Source: Favolaschia claudopus (lineage: Eukaryota > Basidiomycota > Agaricomycetes > Agaricales > Mycenaceae). From it: a stretch of DNA of 64,000 nt. Of this stretch, positions 21,472 through 33,607 are shown piece by piece (position 1 is the first letter of the stretch; the number at the start of each line of letters is the position of its first letter). Position numbers and translations under genes: made by a program. The notes below the pieces were generated by a model, which worked only from the letters and a program-made list of their open reading frames with translations, was not told the origin of the DNA and searched no databases. Location: NCBI GenBank assembly GCA_037176885.1, contig JAWWNJ010000078.1, positions 1,054,001 to 1,118,000 of the forward strand, written 5' to 3'.

Positions 21472-21988
21472 CAGTGTTGGAATTAAGGGTTAACCCTTAA
21501 GTTAAGTTAAGCCTTAATTTGCCCTTAAGTTTAAGCCTTAGCTTCAATTGTCGACGGACTTAAGCCTTAATTAAGGGTTAATGATCGATTATGTAACATT
21601 CTTTTCGCCTTTATCACACCAGTTGAACCAACTTGAAGTTGACAATAGCTGAGAAGGCTCCAAAGAGCCTTTTGTTCTGCAGGGAAACACCTGAAAAAGC
21701 ATTGTACATATACAAAACAGTCTCAATTTATTTGATGTTCCTTGGATGAAATTTTAGCGACAAATTATTTCAAGTCCAGTGTGTGAATGAAGGTCTCCGG
21801 GAAGTTTCAAGGGATCTGAGAGGGAAAGTCTTGCATTTTGTTCACCTGGAGGTGGTCCTGGCTCACGCAGAAAAAATTTAAACAGCCCCTAACTTGACCC
21901 TTAATTTGCCCTTAATATTAAGCCCTAGTTAAGCTTAAGGCCTGAGCTTCAAATTTTACCCTTATTAACCCCTTAAATTCCAACACTG
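21472..21988. mobile_element. 517-bp hAT-type MITE with 8-bp target duplication
   Basis: Ends CAGTGTTGGAATT and complement are flanked by an exact 8-bp repeat TATATACA (21464-21471 and 21989-21996), diagnostic of hAT-type insertion. The outer 100 bp at each side are filled with the word TTAAGCCTTAA and variants (subterminal repeats, a usual transposase-binding feature of hAT elements). No ORF. Confidence 0.9.
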
Positions 21989-22141
21989 TATATACAGCGG
22001 TTCCCGGAATTCTTGCCCGGATCACAAAGTGATGCGTTTTAATTCGTAAAATCAGAAAAATGTAGTTAATTGAATTAAATCGTTTGCTCTCGCTCTACGT
22101 CCTCCTGCACTCTGTCTGCCGCCTCAAGACCTCAGTCAAGC

Positions 22142-22949
22142 ATGGTGTACAAGCCCCACAGCAGCGAGGTCAAGTTCCTCGCGCTTGCAGCCCTCGAACG
22201 AGGCTTGGCAGTCCCCACCATTGAGACATTATATGGCGTGGACCGGCGCAGCATTTTCCGCTGGAAGGCGCAGGTGGAACCGACATTCACTCTCGCTCGG
22301 CAGCACTCTGCAATGGTAGGGCGCCCCCGAGCTATCCCTGCGCCGCTGCTTCACGTTCTCACCCAACTTCTTGACGAAACACCGACACTTTACCTGGACG
22401 AGATTGCCGATTACTTCAGTGTTATGCATGGAGAGCTTCGGGCGATTTCGATCCTTGCTCGGGCTATTGCAGACCTCGGATACAATCGGAAAATCATCCG
22501 CCGTATTGCTGCCCAGCGCGATGATGTACTACGCACAAACTAGATGCGTTGGGTGCTTGCAAACATCACCGCAAACCAGATGGTCTTTACAGACGAGTCC
22601 AGCAAGGATGGCAGAACATTAGCGCGACGTTATGGTTATGCGCCGAGTGGTGTACGGCCCGAAGAGTTCTTTAATCATGATCGCGGGCAGCGATGGAGCA
22701 TTATTCCCGCCCTCCCGCTCGAGGGCTACCTTACTGTGCGATTCGTTGAGGGCTCTGTTGATGGTGAAGAGTTCTTTGATTTTATCTTGAACGAGCTTGT
22801 ACGTCTCCCTGTTATGTGCCGTGAATTGTACTGACATTTCTTTTAGCTTCCCAGAATGAATCCTTACCCGGGTGATCACAGTGTGCTTATAATGGACAAC
22901 TGCCGCATCCATAAGAGCGAGGCAGTACAGAAGGCCTGTGATGATAGCG
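22142..22949 (+). pseudogene. Tc1/mariner-type (DDE_3) transposase, broken
   Basis: Begins with ATG 22142 and an N-terminal HTH region (RGLAVPTIETLYGVDRRSIFRWK). An in-frame TAG at 22541-22543 interrupts it, and the frame continues at once with the catalytic domain. The first D is in VFTDESSKDGRT. A GT-AG intron of 48 bp (22799-22846) precedes LPRMNPYPGDHSVLIMDNC, with the second D in MDNCRIH. The third catalytic residue region and C terminus are absent; unrelated sequence follows. The family cuts and pastes DNA flanked by TA and could in principle have mobilised the TA-flanked MITEs here, but its own terminal repeats were not found. Confidence 0.85.
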
Positions 22950-23094
22950 GTAAATTGTGTGCTAGCATCTTTGCTTTGCTTCATAGCACCTCTGCTCTAA
23001 AAATCTGCTCTAAAAATGTCTAACACTGGTACCGTTTCATTGTAATGCATATATTTACCTTCAACTGATTCGCCTTCTCAGACAGTTCCAACGC

Positions 23095-24875
23095 CATGGC
23101 CGCCACATTTGGGGACATGGTGGACCGACAATAGCGGGCCGTGTGTGAAGCGGTGGTGGCACGGTTCGTTCGCGAAGCCATTGCCTCTGGAAATTTATCG
23201 GCAATAATCCCTTCGACACCTACCTCGACATCAACAGCGCCTCTGCCAACCTTTCCCGTTCCTCCTGCAGCTCCTTATACCAGCACCCGCTCCCTCGCTC
23301 CTCCGGCTGCAGCAACAGGTCATCCCATTCCATCCAACATTCCTGCGACAGTCCCTGCCCAGCCTATGCTTGGTGTTGCGGGACTGGCCCTACCACTCGC
23401 TTCTGGCCATACCAATAATCCTCGTCGCACTCGAGTTTCGGATGTGCTCACTGCGGACCAAATTTCGCAGACTAACGCCGGGCGAATGGCGCCTGCCCGA
23501 GCTCATCTTGGGTCTGGGTCTGAGGAGCAGCTTGTACGACGTGGCAGGCGTCGCCGGGGCCCAGCTGCGCATCCCTCTGTTCTTCATGCTGGCCCTCAGA
23601 CAGTTCTCGACAAAGTCTCCTCGGTCAGCGTCGTCGGCGAGCGTCAGATTCGTGTTACCCATGTAGTTCAGCCTTACCAGGTGCGTGGTCTTCTGGTTTA
23701 GGAAGGCTTGGAGGTTATTCAATACAAAAACTATCGGGAGGCTCATTTCCACTATCTCTCCGGAGGTGATCTCACCATGGATTACGATCTTCTTGACACC
23801 ACTCGAGTCAGTGATACATATCCTCCAGATGTCTGCACGGGACATGACAGTTGGCCCTCGACAAATCACCTTCGGACGCTTGTCAGCTGGACCGAGCTCG
23901 CGCCTTCAACACGAGATGCTTGACCTTCAAGTCCTTGTCTACGTCAACAATGCAAAAAATCGGTGTAATGGCACAGCTCACCTTCGCCGCGAAGCCCTGT
24001 CCGCCAACCTTACTCTCGCGGATCTTTTTGTTGCGCCTCTCAAGGCTCAGTATGCTCTTCCCACACACTGTGTCCACAATGGACGCTTTCTCTTACATTC
24101 AAGTGAGTCGGAGTCGGTGCTTCTCATTTATCGAACCTATACCCTAACTTTATTCACAGTCATCCGCTCGCCTGGAGCCACTTTCATTGAGTCTCTTCCA
24201 GGATCTCTGCCGCGACAACATCGCTGCCTCACCCTGCGCCACAATAAGCAGTTCACATTGCCTCAGTACGGGAAGCTGCTGCGCGGCGGGATTTTTCGCC
24301 TCTGCTTCGGGTCAGACGCAGGTTCCAGATGTACGTGCCTTTGTCTTATATTTCGGTTGAACTTGAACTTACTACCGTCTGTCAGTGTCGGGCCTGATGG
24401 AGAGATTTCCTCGTTCGGCTCTGGTATCGAGGCTGAGACGATTCACAAAGCCCTCGACAGATTCCTCAGTGAATCTGCGAGATACAGTCGTAAACTGGCA
24501 AGCGCAACGATTAGCTTTCCCGCGGATTATTCGATGAAAAATGCACCAAAACTCTGAGTTTTTTGTGCCGTTGTAGACGACGACCGCTTGTCTTTGGGTA
24601 TCTCTGTGCCCATGTCAATGCGGTTTGGGGTCACCTCTGCGCGGCTGGATGATCTTCGATCATCTTCGGGTCTTTGGTGCGATGTTGTCCCTATCTCTGA
24701 TATGTGGTCATGGGATTGGCGATATTTCGCCCGCTTTGATTCAATATTGTTTGAATCAATGCAACCTCGAGTCTCTCACTCCGAGTGTTATCTCTTCTTG
24801 GCATCCCTCTCTTGATCGTGCTGCTCGCCAGCTTCAGGCTGTTGGGTTTGGGGGGAATCTCACCCCATTTCACTG
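23095..24875 (+). pseudogene. Decayed multi-exon gene, possibly HECT-like C-terminal part
   Basis: Several frames read like one protein. RAVCEAVVARFVREAIASG follows an in-frame TAG at 23132-23134, then a proline and serine/threonine-rich stretch to 23680. MSARDMTVGPRQITFGR appears near 23830, QVLVYVNNAKNRCNG near 23930, and RSPGATFIESLPGSLPRQHR near 24170 after an intron of about 58 bp. A last block near 24640-24870 reads HLRVFGAMLSLSLICGHG and PALIQYCLNQCNLESLTPS. That block resembles the N-lobe of HECT ubiquitin ligases, which is only an impression. Frame changes not explained by introns and the loss of everything after 24875 mark it as a pseudogene. An alternative is a lineage-specific expanded family. 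Confidence 0.5.
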
Positions 24876-24899
24876 TGGCCCGCAAACCCTATGAATTTT

Positions 24900-25110
24900 A
24901 CGCAGTTGATTCACCCAATCTTCACCTGAAGCTCACCAGAAAAGCCGATGAATTTCAGCAGAACTTGTGAATTTCACGGGGTTCAATTCACCTAGTTGGA
25001 CCGAGTGAATGGAACGTTTCATGGGGTTCATTCACGTAGTTTTCCAGTGAATTTCACGGAATTATATAGTGGAATCCCGTTTCACTAGGTTCAATTTACC
25101 TGAGAATTCA
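24900..25110. repeat. Degenerate TTCACGGGGTTCAATTCACC repeats
   Basis: About three imperfect copies of a roughly 50-bp unit built on TTCACGGGGTTCAATTCACC-like words with TGAATTTCACGG between them. Related words (TGAATTTCACCCAG, GTGAATTTCAGAG) recur near 28245-28290. Non-coding. Confidence 0.55.
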
Positions 25111-25121
25111 TTCATAAACTA

Positions 25122-25959
25122 AGATAGACGTCACCCCGATCCCGCACCCTTATATAAGTATTACGTTTGCACAGCCACCCGCCAAATTTTGAAGTTGCGA
25201 AAAATCAACTTACCTCGTTGGCGATTTTGAGTGTGTTGGAGACTTGAAAAAAAAAATTGAGAGGTTTGCTCATTCAAGGAACGGTTTAAGTAAGAAATTG
25301 GAAGCTCTCAGACCACTGGCTGCCCCCCCCATTGAAACAAATTGAATGCAATCCTATACTTTAAAAGAGGACGGCACAGCCTCAGCGCCAGGAAAGGGAA
25401 TTTACCCCGTGACTTTCTGTCAAACCGTGAGATCTCCGCGGCGACGCGCGCCGGCGGGTGCAGCGAGCGGCAGTGCGGCGCCGTCTGCAAGCAATTCACT
25501 GCGGGGTTTGGGGCGCCAGCCCCGACGAGCTGTGTGACCGCCGAAGGCACGCCGCGAGCGCAGCGAGTAGCCCGTGCCGAAGGCAGGGAAGCTCGTTGTA
25601 CCTCAAAGCCTACATCTCCGCCTATGGTCACGGGAATATCACGTGTAATGTGTACGTAAGCTTATATAATCCGCCAAATATCTGAGTAATTTTTCGCAAG
25701 ATGAGCCCAAACGCGCCGAAAATGAGTTTGGAAGCTTTTCAGAATAGGTTGCCTTTTTTGGAACCATCACCTTATACAGTATCTTTTCAACAAAGAAATA
25801 TCGGCTGAATCTGTTCCATAGAATCATAGATACACCTCTTAGCTACAGTTTGGTGGTCTCAGAATTGTCAGTATGTTGTTGTGCCCAAGGTTATAGGGAG
25901 TTTGCTGACGTGTTGTTTCTGCTTACATAACACGTGCCGGATCGGGGTGACGTCTATCT
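25122..25959. mobile_element. 838-bp inverted-repeat element, TA-flanked, with GC-rich core
   Basis: Ends AGATAGACGTCACCCCGATC and complement are flanked by TA at 25120-25121 and 25960-25961. The interior is AT-rich except for a very GC-rich core at about 25430-25595 (words such as GCGGCGACGCGCGCCGGCGG). The 107-residue minus and 105-residue plus ORFs across the core look like composition artefacts. No transposase recognised. Confidence 0.8.
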
Positions 25960-25961
25960 TA

Positions 25962-27365
25962 CGTGAAAATTCGATTGAAAGTCCGTGAAAAATCAATTGG
26001 GCCAATCTTGCTTTGACCAGACATCGCTGGAATCCTACTACATACTACATTGCTTTACTATCTGTACTTCACTACTGACTACTAGAATATATAGAGTATA
26101 CTTAGGGTAACCAGCCCGCTCTGGTTACCTCGCTGGTGACCCCCGCTTAGCGTAGCCGAGGTAACCACCAGAGTATACGATTGTACACTCTGGTGATCGG
26201 TTTGCCGGGTCCGAGGCCCGACAGGGCCGTAAGAACTCATGCCGGTAATTACCGATCGCGTGTGAAACGCAACTGCGACCTTTGTTTAATCTATAATTCA
26301 AGGCTTCGACACTCGGGGGGCTCAAGCAGATGGAGGAATGATGAACAGACATGTAGGAATCCTCTTATGCTGCTTGAAGTCTCTCATAACTTTATTTTAA
26401 ACCCCCATTAGCTTTACTTCCCGAGACACTGTGAGTGCTGCAAGCACACTTTTCCCATGCATTTAGAATATTCCTGACCGCAATCAATAGTCCGAAAGTC
26501 TTTAACACTATTATAGCTCTGTGTAATGAGGCAAGAGAGTTAAATTGATAGAAATACAGGCTTGGGCGATAAATATGGAAATAAATTGCTAATACACTTG
26601 TAACGTGCTTTTCAGAGACACGGTATGAGAGAGAAAGATAGAATGCGGTTCTATCAAACGGTTTTTGCAATGCTTGTTGAAAAGAATTGATCCAGTTCAG
26701 TCAATTCGTCCGCAACTAAATTTCTCCGTCATTTTGGATTTTGCCGGGGAATCCTCTGTGGGGTATCAAATAGTACGAGTCTCTGCGAGTTTCTACTTGT
26801 GAATGGATGTATTGGATATGGTACGCTCATGAGTGATGTTCCTATGCAGATTTATGGCAAGTGAAAGAATATAGAGGCAGAGTATTATTTCCACAGGAAA
26901 AGATGTATAGACAGCTGAATCGCCAATTGCCCCCCAACAGTAAGAGCTCCGACTTACTATGACATCACTCCAGACAGTAGATACGGGGGAACAGCTTATA
27001 TGAACCTGGTTTGCTTTTGTTTTACAGTAATTCGATTTGGAGAGATTGAATGGATTGTAAGGTTCAATCGGAAGGAATGCAACTTCCGATTCACCAGAAG
27101 GCACAGACTTCACATTCTGACCGGCCAAAGTTTACGATCGAAACGATTGAATAGTGACATTGAACATTGCCGAAGTGCCCGATCGGTTCGATCGGCAGGT
27201 CACGAATGGAAGGAATGAGAGGTTTCATTTGTTTCAAAGTTTTGCGGCAAAAAGAATGTGTGTATTAGGAGATAGCGCCCTAAAACCACCACGATAAGCG
27301 GCTCGCAGGCATGGCAGAACTCCCCGCACTCAGCGCCGGCGGCGCGGGAACTGAAGATGGAAAAA
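25962..27365. other. No gene seen; one hairpin repeat
   Basis: Apart from the hairpin at 26106-26129 I see only short random ORFs and AT-rich DNA. Confidence 0.6.
26093..26130. repeat. Dispersed hairpin GGTAACCAGCCCGCTCTGG...
   Basis: A near-perfect hairpin at 26106-26129, together with its left flank (GAGTATACTTAG), recurs in reverse orientation at 49842-49879. At the second site it abuts the left end of the 681-bp MITE. It is probably the tip of another inverted-repeat element. Confidence 0.75.
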
Positions 27366-27631
27366 ACTGTAGTATTACGTTCAATTCGTAAGGCGGTTTT
27401 GGGTGTGACACCCCTTACGAATTTACCCTTTCGTGAGGGGGCCTTGGGACACTGTGACTTACGAAAAATTTTCGTTTTTTACCCCCTTTTTAGGCCCGAA
27501 ATCGCACCAAATTTCGTGTCACAGGGGGAAACCTTTCGTAGGACCCCTTTGTGACGCTGTGACTTACGAAAATTTTCGTAGGATTTCGGGTCTGTGACCT
27601 GTGACCCTACGAATTGAACGTAATACTACAG
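27366..27631. mobile_element. 266-bp MITE with CTGTAGTATTACGTTC ends
   Basis: Inverted ends of about 24 bp start CTGTAGTATTACGTTC. The flanks are AA on both sides instead of TA. The interior has internal direct and inverted TTACGAA words. The ends share the CTGTA start with the other TA-flanked families here. Confidence 0.82.
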
Positions 27632-27655
27632 AACCCGCTATCTTAAGATTGTACA

Positions 27656-27928
27656 AGGCCCCCGGTCACTGACATATAGGTCTGTAACATTGAAAACCCG
27701 AATTTTGGCCTGATTTACTCTATTTTTCAGCACTGATGGCGCTCTGGCGGCTTCAAAAACCACGATTTCTTTCTGAAAATGCGCGCAAACGCTTAGTTTA
27801 GAGGAGCTGCATCGCCCTATCTAGTCAAAACCTCTGTCAGATGGCTGGTTCGCCAAATAGACCTCTCAAATTGGACGTTGTTTTACTCTATGGATGTTAC
27901 AGACCTATATGTCAGTGACCGGGGGCCT
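27656..27928. mobile_element. 273-bp hAT-type MITE with exact 8-bp target duplication
   Basis: Inverted ends of 38 bp start AGGCCCCCGGTCACTGAC. The flanks are ATTGTACA at 27648-27655 and 27929-27936, an exact 8-bp duplication. Clean ends and duplication suggest recent insertion. No ORF. Confidence 0.92.
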
Positions 27929-27936
27929 ATTGTACA

Positions 27937-28583
27937 CAATGTAGATTTACCAGAACGTGCGAACAAAGGCTTCAAACATTTCGAACGACAGATCAAAGTG
28001 CCCATCGTGAATATATTTTCCCCAGGTCACCACGATTCGTACATCCGGTAAATTAAGCGCGCGCATCAGCACGTGACCGGTCACCATCACGTCGCGCCGG
28101 TGACCCCCACGCCGTTAGTACATGACTTTACTTAGTTGCAATACAAATCACCGAACACTATATAGATTAAATTTCTTGATATAGGGTGAGCGTAACCAGT
28201 ACTGATGACCGGAACCATGTACCTTGCTCGGACCAACTCTGACCCCATGAATTTCACCCAGTTTGAGAGTGAATTTCAGAGAGTCCCAGTGGGCCTTGGC
28301 TAAAATTGCAATTTTTCAACGATTCCAGGTGACTTGATTCAGCCAATTTTCGAATTTCAGGCTAGATACCTATGCTGTGGGCATCGAGAGGAAAAAATAT
28401 TAATTCCCAAAAAAGGAAAGAAGGAGGAGAGAAAAGAGAGAATCTCATTGTTTCTTGTGGCTCAAACTCGGTGCATTTGGTGGTTGTTCTCAATGTATGA
28501 AGATGTTCAATTTTGCCATTTTTTTCCGCCGCCTGCGGCGCGCAATGCGTTATTTGGCCTGTCGGCCACGTAAAGGGCAGATA
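27937..28583. other. No gene seen
   Basis: Short ORFs only. Contains a GTGAATTTCA-type word cluster related to 24.9-25.1 kb. Confidence 0.55.
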
Positions 28584-29237
28584 CTGTAGCACTTTGTATG
28601 GGTGAAACAGACCCTCGAGCGTGACTGGAAACGCTACGCATGGAAACCAGAAACGGCCTCAGCGTTATGCGTGACATCATAGAATTTTGGAAACGGGCGG
28701 GCAAACTCCGATAAAATCTATTTCCAAACCGTTTGAACGGATTCTGGGCAATTTTTAGCTCTCGTTTATGCTTTCTTTGTATCCATCAAGTATCCATAGC
28801 CCTTTGTGATTGCATTTCTCCTGTTACGGGCTCCGTAATACACCTTTTTTTCTTTTTCATGAACACTGCCGTGGCGCACGCTCAGACACCTAAACCAGCG
28901 ACGGGTCCACCACAAGCCCTCTTCGAGCGACTAGTTAAACTACCTCGGCCAGCTTCTGGTACACTTTCCCAGCGCCTTGCTCGTGGTCTCCGATGCACCG
29001 TACCGGTTCTATCTTGACGAAGATTGTAGAGAGTGATTGAGTGCAGTGAGGAGGAGGAGGGTTATAGCCAAGTTATAGCAGTAGATTCAACTAGATTTTA
29101 CAGCCACAAACATGATAATTCGACATCTTTGTATGTCACGCAGTCCTCAGGGAAACCACCCGACCGTTATGCGTTACCGTTGAAACGAAACAGGGCGGGC
29201 GTTACGCGTTACGTTTCACCCATACAAAGTGCTACAG
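28584..29237. mobile_element. 654-bp MITE, TA-flanked, CTGTAGCACTTTGTATGGG ends
   Basis: Inverted ends CTGTAGCACTTTGTATGGG plus GTGAAAC, flanked by TA (28582-28583 and 29238-29239). A relative at 33608-34088 shares the pattern of ends and the internal words CGTTACGC and GAAACGGAAAC-like. No transposase inside. Confidence 0.87.
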
Positions 29238-29239
29238 TA

Positions 29240-32200
29240 TTCGTGTGAAGTTGCTGTTCACCGGGTCCGGTCGCGTGGTTGATTTGATACCTCTGCCCCC
29301 AATTGGTTTTTTCCGCGGCCGGCATGTCATTTCCGATGGCAAGCAAACACAAAGCGCTATGTCACGACTGTGACTGAGCCGCGAACCTGACTTGTTCAAC
29401 TATCAAAACGGGTGCCTCGCACCTGCTTTCAAGCAATTGCCTTCGGGCGTAAGCTCGCCAGATTGTCTCCCGTAAAAATCCGACCATTTACGAGGTAAAA
29501 ACCGCTCAAAGGCTTCGCAAATCGAGTGCAGCATTTAATTTTCAACTTCAACTTGAAGTTGACTTCTTGTCGAGTTCTTCTGGAGATGCAATTAATAAAT
29601 GACCTGTGCTGTTCTTCTCTGTTAGCGATTCTCATAACCACAACACTTCTCAGTCACTGTAATTGCTGTTGTTTGATATCCTGTCTCCCGGCCGAATCTC
29701 AACATCAATACAATTTATTTTACATTTGACTGCTCGGCAGCTGCACTTGCAACTCATTTGTTGTAGTAAGTACCCCTCGCTATTGAAGTCTTACCTTTGA
29801 CTGCCATTTGATTGAACGTCTATCTGGCAAAGCAAACTTGATTCTGACCTTGAAGCGGCAAAATCAGCATCTCGGTCTTCTCGGGGAGCACCAAACATCC
29901 CAAAATCCGTTCCGAATTCGAATCACATTTGAATCAAGGCATCCACTGGATACTACTAGTTATTTCTCCGGTGCGATTCCTTACCACTAAACTCAGTGGA
30001 ACTATGACCTCATTGTTCATTAAATATTCGAGCTTTTTATCTGAAGTTGGCAACTGGCAGTTCAGCGGCTGGGAGAGGACAAAACATTTAACTGCCATTT
30101 TGTGCTCGAAGTTCAGCATTGGTCGAGGTTATAGTTCGTGAACTTCAAGTTCAAGTTCGTTTGCCTGATTTGATGGGCACACTGCAATCAATTCATCACT
30201 GATCATCAGCTGATATGATGGCGGATCACAGACTCCACCTCCCGAATGATTTGCATTCTCAATCATCTTTCTGGTCTGCACAACACCGCTGTGTACTTTG
30301 TCAATGGAATGCATGAGGTGCTTGATCTGCTCGACTCTCAGCTGCGACGAATGACTCAGATGGTCAAAATCTCAATGAGCTCTGATTGAGCTAGTCTCTC
30401 GGACGGATTCAACTTCCTCCAACTCTATCTGGGATGCTAGTGGATGCCGATGCTTGTGTACCAGACTGTATGCTACTGTATAACTTTTCTCTATCAAGGT
30501 CCGTGTTAAATATTCCTCGTTGATTACTGTAAAGAAGCCCATCTCTTGATCTCAACCATTGTCTGATATTCTCGGTGAGACGACCCTTCCGCTTTCTGCC
30601 CATGTTCATTCATAATCACTCACATCCATATCTCAGTCACTCGGTGTCCGAGGTCGACGTTCTTGCTTCAGCAAGCTAATCAACTCTTCGAAGTTCGGTG
30701 CCTTTCTCCATTTTGACAAGTGCGTTGCATTGCACGGATCTCGCTTGCCATTCAACTGCCCTCAGTTTTTCGGTTCCTTTTTTTTTTTACTTGAGATCAG
30801 CAGATATACCGTGAACTCTCCAAGCCATGTGAGCTTCTCACGTTCCATGAAATTTTTTTTGTGCAAACTGATTTGCAGGGTTCACCATCGTCAACAATTT
30901 GTTTTTCTCACAGGTTTTGGTTCAAAATACATTGTTGGAAGAGTTTACTTGTTTACAGCCAAGCTTCTATGTACCAGGTTTATTCAAACGAGTGACGCTC
31001 TGCGCAGGTACGTCTCTGTCTCAGGAAGTTTATGATATTTGAGACACTAAGTCAATCTGGGCAGTATCTATAATGTTTATCTGGCCGACGATGAGTGAGC
31101 TCTCTTGCTCTCTGTGTCAATCAAGTAACCAAGAGTTATTCAGCGACATATATTATCATTATGTACCCTCCTCATTAACCGGGATCAACAACAAGGACAA
31201 ATTGGAGGTGAAATATGCGCGACCTGTTTTCAAGTATTTTGTATGACTGGATGGGATAGTGTCGTTTTTATCAAATGCAAGTTGGAAATCCGGTGCGTTG
31301 ATCAGATACTGTGGATATCTGCTGTAGAGAATTGTCAGGGGTATATTTGAAGCGCGACACTTCAAAAAAATATCACGTGTCCGTGAAGGAGTGACCAAAT
31401 CATCCGTTACTTTTTGTAACACCGAGTATATGATCCTTCATTTTTTGCTCCAGTAGGTATGGTTGCGGCCAAAACTCCATGACCAGTCCCAATTTTGCTC
31501 AAAATCCTTCGGGATTCGAGATTTAGCAGGAACTAGGGTATGGTTTATAGGTGAATTTTTTTTGTTTCAGAGGAATCGGATGTACTCCTAACTTAGGGTT
31601 ACAAAACGCGAAATTTGAACAGCGAAAAACCAAAATTGTGTGTACTAAACTTGCGAGTTTGAGGCAGGTAATCAAGTCTTTCTCTGCCATTCTGCCTCTG
31701 CAACCCCGGACTCCTTCTTCCGGACCCCACGAAATAAGTATCCTTACCAAGAAATCGGCAATGGCCAGGCGACATTGATGCTGTTGCACAGCCACCGTTC
31801 CGTGTGATCCGCAATCAAAAGCGCGAAATTGCCGTGCAAAACACGGAAAACCGATTTTTCGAAGTTTTGCTCCAGTACGTTTGTAGATTACCTTCTTGCA
31901 ATGCTATTTACACAATCCCAGGATGTCTCAATGAAAACTGACGTGACAGTATCAATTACCAAATTGGGACTACGACTTGTCACGAAGTTCGGTCCGCAAC
32001 CATATGCGCCGAGGACTGACTGTCACAAACAAGGCTAGGTAAGATCGAGACGTCGGCTTATGTCCTATGTCTGTGGCTGCCGTGAATAAATCAAGTTTTC
32101 AAGTTGGCAAAAAAGAGAAAAAAAGAGAGAAAAAAGAGAGACCTTTGGTGATCACCAGAGACTCCGTACCTCAGATTTCTCGCTATCAAACGGCGCTGCA

Positions 32201-33122
32201 GTCCATGCAATGGGCGATTCGGCATCTTGGTTTCCTATCTCTTTATGGTAAGTCATCTTGATTTCTGGCTATGTCCCTCGGAGCTAATTCCCAAAAGAAA
32301 CATAGGCCCAGCGAATGGAATTCAAGATTCGTAAGCTTCCGTAACACGGCAGTTTCCGCTCGGGCGATAAATGGGCGCTTCTTGCCGTCTCCTTCAATTC
32401 CACTATGTTCTCCTCCCTCTGTCACCTAGTCCCAGACGTTGTTCTGACTCTATGAATTCTTTCTCCAAATTAACAGCCATTTGAGCTTGAAACTTGACCA
32501 ATTCACATTGATTCAAGCTTGCCTAAGCAACTTCAAATTTTGCAAAACTTCCAACGGCACCGGTACCGACACACAGTTTCTCCCCTGTTGTGTATGATTA
32601 TAGTGATTTACCTAAAATAAGCTTTGTAGTAAGCAGCACGCTTGAATCGATCTCAATGCCGCTCACCATTCTCAGCTGCAGATTTTGGTATGCGAGTTCA
32701 ACCCGGAAAACCAGCTGGTTCGAAATCTTCCGACTGCGCGGCCGCAAGGAGAATTGGGCGCCGGTATTTGTTATGTGGGGAAATCAGTCTAGCAGGTGTC
32801 TCGACGGTTTTTTTTCTGCGCTGCGCGGCTAGATTCAATCTAAACATTCTGACCGAGTTCAGGTCAGTAATAAATTTTATGGTTCTATTCTACTTTTGCC
32901 AGCGAATCTTCTGCCTCTCTGACTCTGTTCGGACCTGGCTTTGAATCTGAAAACTCAATTTGACAAGTTGAAAGGTAGAAATTGACCTGTGCACGAGTTA
33001 TATGCATTTTCGTGTACATGCACAAATGTTCTGCCAGTGTAATCCATATGATTGCATTGAATTTTGAACCCACTAACTGCGCCTCAAACTGACCCGTACA
33101 GGATACAGTGCACTACTAGTAT
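29240..33122. other. 3.9 kb without recognisable gene
   Basis: AT-rich anonymous DNA with many stops in all frames. Visible structure: the palindrome-rich TTCAACTTCAACTTGAAGTT at 29545 and other TTCAACTTG words; a poly-T run near 30780; and the degenerate inverted repeat listed separately. Nothing coding is supported. Confidence 0.6.
31451..32008. repeat. Degenerate long inverted repeat, probable old MITE
   Basis: The left arm 31451-31495 (GCCAAAACTCCATGACCAGT... on plus) matches, in reverse complement and at about three quarters of positions, the right arm 31961-32008 (TTGGGACTACGACTTGTCAC...). The interior has no clear ORF. Borders and target duplication are not resolvable. Confidence 0.42.
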
Positions 33123-33124
33123 TA

Positions 33125-33300
33125 CAGCCTTTCCGGAAAGTAATGAGAATGAATTTTTTTTTTCCGCGCTTCCCGGAAAGGAGATCCCCCCTCAACGCTT
33201 GTCATGTCCAAATTCGGCTCTCCTTTCGAAAAGCAGGGAATTTCCTTTTTGAGAAGCGCGGAAAAAATTCTGTCATTCTCATTACTTTCCGGAAAGGCTG
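33125..33300. mobile_element. 176-bp MITE, CAGCCTTTCCGGAAAGTAAT family, full copy
   Basis: Inverted ends of about 30 bp start CAGCCTTTCCGGAAAGTAAT, flanked by TA at 33123-33124 and 33301-33302. A second inner arm pair (CCGCGCTTC and complement) makes it a foldback. Partial copies lie at 44100-44189 and 48919-48975. Confidence 0.9.
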
Positions 33301-33302
33301 TA

Positions 33303-33605
33303 AGTAACTATTTAAATATTCAGTTTGTACATTTATTGGACCCAAAGACGGCTCTATCCGGGGTAGTGAGTTGAAGACTTGCCAATAAGACGACAAGAAT
33401 ACGAGTTTGACAGGTAGGATCAGTCGGATCCGGAAGTGGCGGGATCACACAGGATCATTTGGCTATGCATGATGAATGAGCCGAGACGTCCCCTTCGAGT
33501 CTTCATTCCAAGAGGGTACTCTGATCTCCTCGGATCCGAAAATACTTTATGCACTCAGGCTCCATGAATGCTAAAGATGATATTCACAAGCTTAGATGAA
33601 TGAAA
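33303..33605. other. No gene seen
   Basis: Short spacer between two MITEs with no supported ORF. Confidence 0.6.
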
Positions 33606-33607
33606 TA

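Noticed and set aside
23681..23701. 21-bp GT-AG intron in the decayed gene
   Set aside because: Too short for a spliceosomal intron; treated as frame decay.
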